DNA of 64,000 nt from Rhodovulum sulfidophilum (GTDB taxonomy: Bacteria; Pseudomonadota; Alphaproteobacteria; Rhodobacterales; Rhodobacteraceae), in the NCBI GenBank assembly GCA_003241785.1, contig QFPW01000005.1, positions 128,295-192,294 on the forward strand, written 5' to 3'. Positions within the stretch are counted from its first letter, which is position 1. The number at the start of each line of letters is the position of its first letter. Shown one piece after another: positions 59,635 to 64,000 of the stretch. A program made the translations under genes and the position numbers. A model generated the notes under the pieces. The model was not told the DNA's origin and ran no database searches. It worked only from the letters and a program-made list of their open reading frames with translations.

Positions 59635-61074
59635 ATGGGCCTGCTCGGAATGGTCGTCTCGTTCGGCCTGTTGATCTTCCTCGCCTACCGCGGCTGGAGC
59701 GTCCTCATCATGGCGCCCGCCGCGGCGCTCCTCGCCGCCCTCGCGAGCGGCGAGCCGCTCCTCGCGAACTGGACCCAGACCTTCATGGGCAGCGCGGCGG
59801 GCTTCTTCGCCCAGTTCTTCCCGATCTTCCTGCTCGGGGCGCTCTTCGGCAAGCTGATGGAGGACACGGGCTCAATCGCCGCGATCTCGGATTATTTCAC
59901 CCGCAGGCTCGGCGCCGAGCGGGCGATCCTCGCCGTCGTCGTCGCGGGCGCGATCGTCACCTATGGCGGCGTGAACCTCTTCGTCGCCTTCTTCTTCATC
60001 GCCCCAATGGCCCAGGCGCTGTTCCAGGCGGCGAATATCCCGAAGGCGCTGATGCCGGCGACGATCTGGCTCGGGGCGGCGACCTTCACCTTCTCGGCGC
60101 TGCCCGGCTCGCCCGCGGTGCAGAACGCCATCCCGATGCCGCATTTCGGCACCACGCCCTTCGCGGCCCCCGGCCTCGGCCTCATCGCCACGGCGGTCAT
60201 GGCCTGCCTCGGCCTGCTCTGGCTGCGCCACGCCGAGGTCGCCGCGCGACGCGGCGGCCAGGGCTACGTTGCCACGGCGGGCGCCGAGGCGGACGCCGTC
60301 CGCATCCGCGAGCTCGCCAGCACCCGCGAGTTCGATCCAGCCGAGATCGAGCGCGGCGCGATGGCAGAGGCGATACCGCCGGCCTGGTCGGCGTTCCTGC
60401 CGCTCGGCGTCGTCGTCGTCGTCAATTTCGCGATGTCGCTCCTGATCCTGCCCCGCCTCGACTTCCCCTTTCTCGCCGAACCCGAGTGGGGCTCGACCTC
60501 GGTCGCGGCGGTCGGCGGGCTCTGGTCGGTGATGGTGGCGCTCATCGTCGCGATCCTCGTCCTGCTCGCCGTCAACGGCCGCCGCCTGCCGTCGCTCCGC
60601 GACACCATGGACGCCGGGCTGAACGCCTCGGTCCTGCCGATCGTCACGGTCGGAAGCCTCGCGGGCTTCGGCGCCGTCCTCGCCTCGCTTCCGGCCGCGT
60701 CGATCATCAGCCAGGCGATCCTGTCGCTGCCGGGTGACCCGCTGGTCCCGCTGGCCGTCTCGACCAGCCTTCTCGCCGGCATGACTGGCTCGGCCTCCGC
60801 CGCGCTCACCATCGTCCTCGACGCGCTCGGGCCGACCTATGCCCAGATGGCCGAGCTTCGTGGCGTCAGCCCGGACCTGCTGCACCGGGTCGCGGCGATC
60901 AGCTCGGGCACGCTCGACACGCTGCCCCACAGCGGCGCGCTCATCACGCTCCTCTCCGTCTGCGGCGTGACCCACAAGGAGAGCTACCGCCACATCGTCA
61001 TGGCCGGCATCCTGCCCTCGCTCGCCGCGCTCATCGTGGTGATGGTGCTCGGCGGCCTGTTCGGCTCGTTCTGA
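59635..61074 (+). CDS. GntP-family permease
   Basis: 479 aa with about 12-13 membrane helices. Segments such as LGMVVSFGLLIFLAYRGWSVLIMAPAAALLAAL, FPIFLLGALFGKLMEDTGSIAAISDYFTRRLG and TFTFSALPGSPAVQNAIPMPHFGTTPFAAPGLG are typical of GntP transporters (gluconate, hydroxybutyrate and related acids). Context beside a ureohydrolase suggests a guanidino acid or its 4-carbon acid product as cargo. AGAAGGAGG precedes the ATG. Confidence 0.85.
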   Translation: MGLLGMVVSFGLLIFLAYRGWSVLIMAPAAALLAALASGEPLLANWTQTFMGSAAGFFAQFFPIFLLGALFGKLMEDTGSIAAISDYFTRRLGAERAILAVVVAGAIVTYGGVNLFVAFFFIAPMAQALFQAANIPKALMPATIWLGAATFTFSALPGSPAVQNAIPMPHFGTTPFAAPGLGLIATAVMACLGLLWLRHAEVAARRGGQGYVATAGAEADAVRIRELASTREFDPAEIERGAMAEAIPPAWSAFLPLGVVVVVNFAMSLLILPRLDFPFLAEPEWGSTSVAAVGGLWSVMVALIVAILVLLAVNGRRLPSLRDTMDAGLNASVLPIVTVGSLAGFGAVLASLPAASIISQAILSLPGDPLVPLAVSTSLLAGMTGSASAALTIVLDALGPTYAQMAELRGVSPDLLHRVAAISSGTLDTLPHSGALITLLSVCGVTHKESYRHIVMAGILPSLAALIVVMVLGGLFGSF

Positions 61075-61114
61075 GCCTGGCGGGCCCGCGCCGCGCAGAT
61101 CGGGATACCCGCCC

Positions 61115-62419
61115 ATGCTCCGCACCCTCGCCTCGCTGACGACCCTGATCGCCGCCGCGTCGCTCGTGAACCTCGCGAACGCGACGATGACGACGATCAT
61201 GCCGCTGCGCCTGCTCGAGGACGGCGCCTCCGGCACGGTCGTGGCGCTCTTCGGGGCGGTCTTCTTCCTCGGCTTCGCGATCGGCTGCTTCAGCCAGCCG
61301 CCCCTCATCGAGCGGGTCGGCTACATCCGCGCCTTCGCCGCGACCGCCGCGGTCTGCACCATTCTCGCCGTGGTCATGGACCGCCTGGACTCGGTCAAGT
61401 ACTGGCTCGCGCTGCGCTTCCTGATGGGTGTCTCCCTCGCGGCCGTCTTCGCCGCGGTCGACGGCTGGATCAACGGCACGACCACCGACGCGATGCGCGG
61501 CAAGGTTTTCGCGACCTATGGCTGGTGCCTCGGCGCTTCGGCGGTGGTGAGCCAGCTTGTGTTGACGCGCTTCGACGGCATGTCCCCGGGATTCATCACC
61601 GTGCTCGCGCTGGCCTTCAACCTCGGCCTCGTTCTCGTCGCGATGACGCGCTCGGCCGCGCCGTCGACCGCCCTTGAGAAAGAGAAGGGCGCGGAGGCGG
61701 CGAGGCCCGCGAAGGCCCGCCGCGGGCTCGTCTTCACCTCCGGCGTCTCCGTCGCGACCGCGATCTACGCCGGCCTCGTCGCCACGGCCATCCTCTCGAT
61801 CCTTCCCGCCACGCTCGCCGGGGGCGGCGTCGACGACGAGGCGATCGGCGCGGTGATCGGCGCCTTCTTCCTCGGACGCCTGCTTCTGCAGATACCGCTC
61901 GGGGTCGTCGCCGACCGCATGGATCTGCGCCTGCTCGTCGCGATCATAGCGGGCCTCACCGGCGCCACCGCGCTCGTTGGGGCCTTGCTCGTGAAGTTCG
62001 GCCTGGCGGACCTGTCGCCGGGGGTCGGCCGCGGCGGACGCCTGCTCTTTCTTGCTATCATGACGACGCTCGGCGGACTCGTGCTGCCGCTCTACACGCT
62101 CGCGAACTCGCTCGCCTTCGCGCGGGCGCGCGGGCTCCCCGCCGCCCGCGTCGCGACCTCGCTCCTCCTCGTCAATTCGGCCGGCTCGGTCGCGGGCCCG
62201 CTGCTCGTCGCGGGCGCGACGCCGATCCTCGGCACCCACGCTCTGCCGGCCGTGGTGGGCGCCGCCTCGGGGCTGATGGTCGCCGCGGCGCTGGCCGCGC
62301 GAAGGAGCGCTCCGCCCGAGCCGGCGACCGTCGGCTTCTCCTTCATCCCGGCGACCTCGGTGACGTCGAGCGGCAGCATGGCCGAGGCCAAGTACGAGGA
62401 GGCGCCGGGGCCTGAATGA
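61115..62419 (+). CDS. MFS transporter (YcaD/sugar-efflux type)
   Basis: 434 aa, twelve membrane helices. VNLANATMTTIMPLRLLEDGASGTVVALFGAVFFLGFAIGCFSQPPLIERVGYIRAF is the first half with the CFSQPPLIERVG motif-A variant, and VIGAFFLGRLLLQIPLGVVADRMDLR repeats it in the second half. This resembles the YcaD-like MFS group. It follows the GntP gene by 40 bp in the same direction and is probably in the same operon. The last 20 residues (SSGSMAEAKYEEAPGPE) are cytoplasmic and acidic. Confidence 0.85.
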   Translation: MLRTLASLTTLIAAASLVNLANATMTTIMPLRLLEDGASGTVVALFGAVFFLGFAIGCFSQPPLIERVGYIRAFAATAAVCTILAVVMDRLDSVKYWLALRFLMGVSLAAVFAAVDGWINGTTTDAMRGKVFATYGWCLGASAVVSQLVLTRFDGMSPGFITVLALAFNLGLVLVAMTRSAAPSTALEKEKGAEAARPAKARRGLVFTSGVSVATAIYAGLVATAILSILPATLAGGGVDDEAIGAVIGAFFLGRLLLQIPLGVVADRMDLRLLVAIIAGLTGATALVGALLVKFGLADLSPGVGRGGRLLFLAIMTTLGGLVLPLYTLANSLAFARARGLPAARVATSLLLVNSAGSVAGPLLVAGATPILGTHALPAVVGAASGLMVAAALAARRSAPPEPATVGFSFIPATSVTSSGSMAEAKYEEAPGPE

Positions 62420-62594
62420 GATCACGCGCGAAGGCAGGGGGGGACGAGGGCGCCGGGCGGCCTGCCGCCCGGGTGCCATCCCGGCGGAGCCGGCGGGCCG
62501 TCGCGGACCGCCGCTCGACACAGCGGTGAACCGAACCATATGATCCGGCAACGGTCGGGACAGATCGAAGAACGCGCCAGGGAAGAAAACGTCC

Positions 62595-63674
62595 ATGAAG
62601 CTATCGCTTTGCGCGATCTGCGGCCACCTGCTCCAGTTCGAGCACGTCGCCTGCAGGAAATGCGGCGCCCCCCTGGGCTTCGTGCCGGGCTCGATGGAGC
62701 TCACCACCTTGATCGCCGGGGAGGACGGTGGCCTCGTGTCGGCGTCGGACACGGGCAAGGCGTGGAAGCGCTGCGTCAATGGCGCGGCCAATGACTGCAA
62801 CTGGCTTATCCCGGCGGAATCCGCCGAGGTCCATTGCCTCTCCTGCCGGCTCAACCGCAACCTCGCCGACATGTCGGTGCCCGGCCATCGCGAGCGCTGG
62901 CGCGCGCTCGAGGCGGCCAAGCGGCGGCTCATCTACGGGCTGATGCGCTTCGGCCTGCCGATTGCCTCGCACAAGGACGCCGAGGAGCGCGGTCTCGCCT
63001 TTGACTTCCTCACCGGCACGCGCGGCGCCCCGATCATCACCGGGCATGCGAACGGACTCATCACCATCAACATCGACGAGGCTGACCCGGGCGAGCGCGA
63101 GCGCACGCGGCTGGCGCTCGGCGAGCCCTACCGCACCCTGGTGGGCCACTTCCGCCACGAGGCCGGCCACTTCTACTGGGACCTGCTCGTCCTCGACGGC
63201 GGCAAGGCCGACGCCTGCCGCGCGGTCTTCGGCGACGAGCGCGAGAGCTATTCCGACGCCGTCGAGCGCCACTACGCGAACGGCCCGAAGGAAGGATGGG
63301 AGGACGCCTATGTCAGCGCCTATGCGACGATGCACCCGTGGGAGGACTTCGCCGAGACCTGGACGCATTATCTCCACATGGTCGACACCCTCGACACCGC
63401 GGCCGGCTTCGGCCTCGCGGTGAGCCCGCGGGTCGGCGAGGATCCTCGCAACGCCACCGTCATCGACTTCGACCCCTACCGGCCGCCGAACCTCCTCGCC
63501 CTCGTGCGCGCCTGGCTGCCGCTGACCGCCGCGGTCAACAGCCTGAACCGCAGCATGGGACAGCCCGACCTCTATCCCTTCGATCCGAGCCCGAACGTGC
63601 TCGCCAAGGTCCAGTTCATCCACGACCTGCTCCACCCCGCCGAGGCCAACCCGGCGGTGAGCCGGAGCGGATGA
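62595..63674 (+). CDS. Zinc-ribbon plus putative zinc metallopeptidase (Peptidase_Mx/DUF3153-like)
   Basis: 359 aa. Residues 5-27 form a zinc ribbon (CAICGHLLQFEHVACRKCG), followed by further cysteines (RCVNGAANDCNWLIP...CLSCR) and the catalytic domain with RHEAGHFYWDLLV: His188-Glu189-x-x-His192, a zincin HExxH. WEDFAETWTHYLHMVDTLD supplies the third-ligand Glu/His region. The family is described as putative zinc-binding metallopeptidase of unknown role. It is cytoplasmic. The gene is solitary, with its start at 62595 (MKLSLCAICG). Confidence 0.82.
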   Translation: MKLSLCAICGHLLQFEHVACRKCGAPLGFVPGSMELTTLIAGEDGGLVSASDTGKAWKRCVNGAANDCNWLIPAESAEVHCLSCRLNRNLADMSVPGHRERWRALEAAKRRLIYGLMRFGLPIASHKDAEERGLAFDFLTGTRGAPIITGHANGLITINIDEADPGERERTRLALGEPYRTLVGHFRHEAGHFYWDLLVLDGGKADACRAVFGDERESYSDAVERHYANGPKEGWEDAYVSAYATMHPWEDFAETWTHYLHMVDTLDTAAGFGLAVSPRVGEDPRNATVIDFDPYRPPNLLALVRAWLPLTAAVNSLNRSMGQPDLYPFDPSPNVLAKVQFIHDLLHPAEANPAVSRSG

Positions 63675-63904
63675 CGGCCCTCATTTCACCAGACCAGCCA
63701 GCGGACCGCGACCGCGGCGCCCGGACGCTTGGGTCGCTCCCTGCGGCCGGCGGTGCGCGGCGCCCGCCAAGGACCGGTTCAGCGAGACCGGCGATCATAC
63801 GGCGCCGGCATGACCGCCCGTCGGGGCGAGGAAGTCGCGGCGAGGCCTCGGAAAGTGTCCGAAGCCACGGCCTGAGCCGGCTTTGGGCGATGCCCCATCA
63901 TCTA
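63675..63904. other. Intergenic DNA before the insertion sequence
   Basis: Contains the second copy of the dispersed repeat (63793-63835) and no gene. It ends at CTAG (63901-63904), directly before the putative left end of the IS element. Confidence 0.45.
63793..63835 (+). repeat. Dispersed intergenic repeat, copy 2
   Basis: GATCATACGGCG, then GCCGGCATGACCG and GTCGGGGCGAGGAAG in the same order as at 15891-15938, with a four- to five-base gap and scattered substitutions. Located between the metallopeptidase gene and the IS element. Confidence 0.5.
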
Positions 63905-64000
63905 GGGTGTGTACTCAACGCTTGTCGATTTGTGGCTTCGCTGATTCACTCCGCCGCGAGATCGGAGGTGGAGATGGGGCGATACGATCTGAGCGATGCG
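63905..64000 (+). mobile_element. Left end of an IS5-like insertion sequence (partial)
   Basis: From about 63905 (GGGTGTGTACTCAACG, a likely terminal repeat after CTAG) the base composition drops and a ribosome site (CGGAGGTGGAG) leads into a transposase start. The element continues past the window, so right end, target duplication and transposase integrity cannot be checked. Confidence 0.6.
63974..64000 (+). CDS. IS5-family transposase, N-terminal fragment (nine codons)
   Basis: Only MGRYDLSDA is inside the window. R-Y-D-L-S/T-D-x-E/Q-W is the typical beginning of IS5-family DDE transposases. GGAGG lies 6-10 bases upstream of the ATG. The catalytic residues are outside. Confidence 0.65.

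Overview
The window is very GC-rich (roughly 70 % by eye) and gene-dense, with short operons of overlapping ATGA/GTGA stop-start junctions. The gene families seen (FUSC-DUF1656-HlyD efflux, FecI/FecR/TonB receptor, urea-type ABC transporter with AmiC/AmiR, MATE, GntP and MFS carriers, many LysR/AraC/LacI/IclR regulators) fit a metabolically versatile free-living alphaproteobacterium, perhaps Rhodobacterales-like. The taxonomy is inference. I saw no rRNA, tRNA, CRISPR array, prophage or replication origin.

Layout. 1-0.9 kb: tail of an amidohydrolase, then a BrnT/BrnA toxin-antitoxin pair. 1-4.7 kb: MarR-controlled FUSC/DUF1656/HlyD efflux operon behind two tandem palindromes. 4.7-7 kb: secreted beta-propeller protein divergent from a LysR protein that lacks its linker helix. 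7-16 kb: single genes and pairs (PPC/DUF296, CPBP protease, transglutaminase, secreted hydrolase with AraC, GlxA-type regulator divergent from SDR-MATE). 16.4-20.4 kb: FecI-FecR-siderophore receptor. 20.6-27 kb: DUF1275 protein, TetR-controlled MFS plus membrane quinoprotein dehydrogenase, and an SDR.

27.3-36.8 kb is an amide/urea utilisation operon: amidase, formamidase, five-gene urea-type ABC transporter, AmiC-like sensor and ANTAR-domain AmiR. Upstream of the amidase lies an RNA leader with an A1/G4 hexaloop hairpin, a second candidate hexaloop hairpin that overlaps the 5' arm of a strong intrinsic terminator, and a U tract. This is the architecture expected for ANTAR antitermination, so sensor, antiterminator and RNA target are all encoded here.

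36.9-41.8 kb: a minus-strand operon (DUF1275, XapX, amidohydrolase with a Cys/His tail, isochorismatase-type hydrolase, DoxX) divergent from an IclR regulator with a palindromic operator. A frameshifted thiamine-diphosphate enzyme remnant follows. 42.3-45.3 kb: LacI repressor, and a cysteine desulfhydrase-like enzyme divergent from an Lrp regulator.

45.3-53.5 kb is the most unusual metabolic locus. A gluconate-5-dehydrogenase-like SDR and an operon of URO-D-family protein, spermidine-type binding protein, D-2-hydroxyacid dehydrogenase with atypical catalytic residues, ATPase, fused PotB-PotC permease and opine-type dehydrogenase are each preceded by the same 16-bp GntR-like palindrome (ATGATACCGGTATCAT).

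54-63.7 kb: M15 peptidase/hydrolase pair, cupin/TetR pair, LysR with ureohydrolase-GntP-MFS (guanidino compound catabolism), and a zinc metallopeptidase. The window ends inside the left end of an IS5-like insertion sequence.
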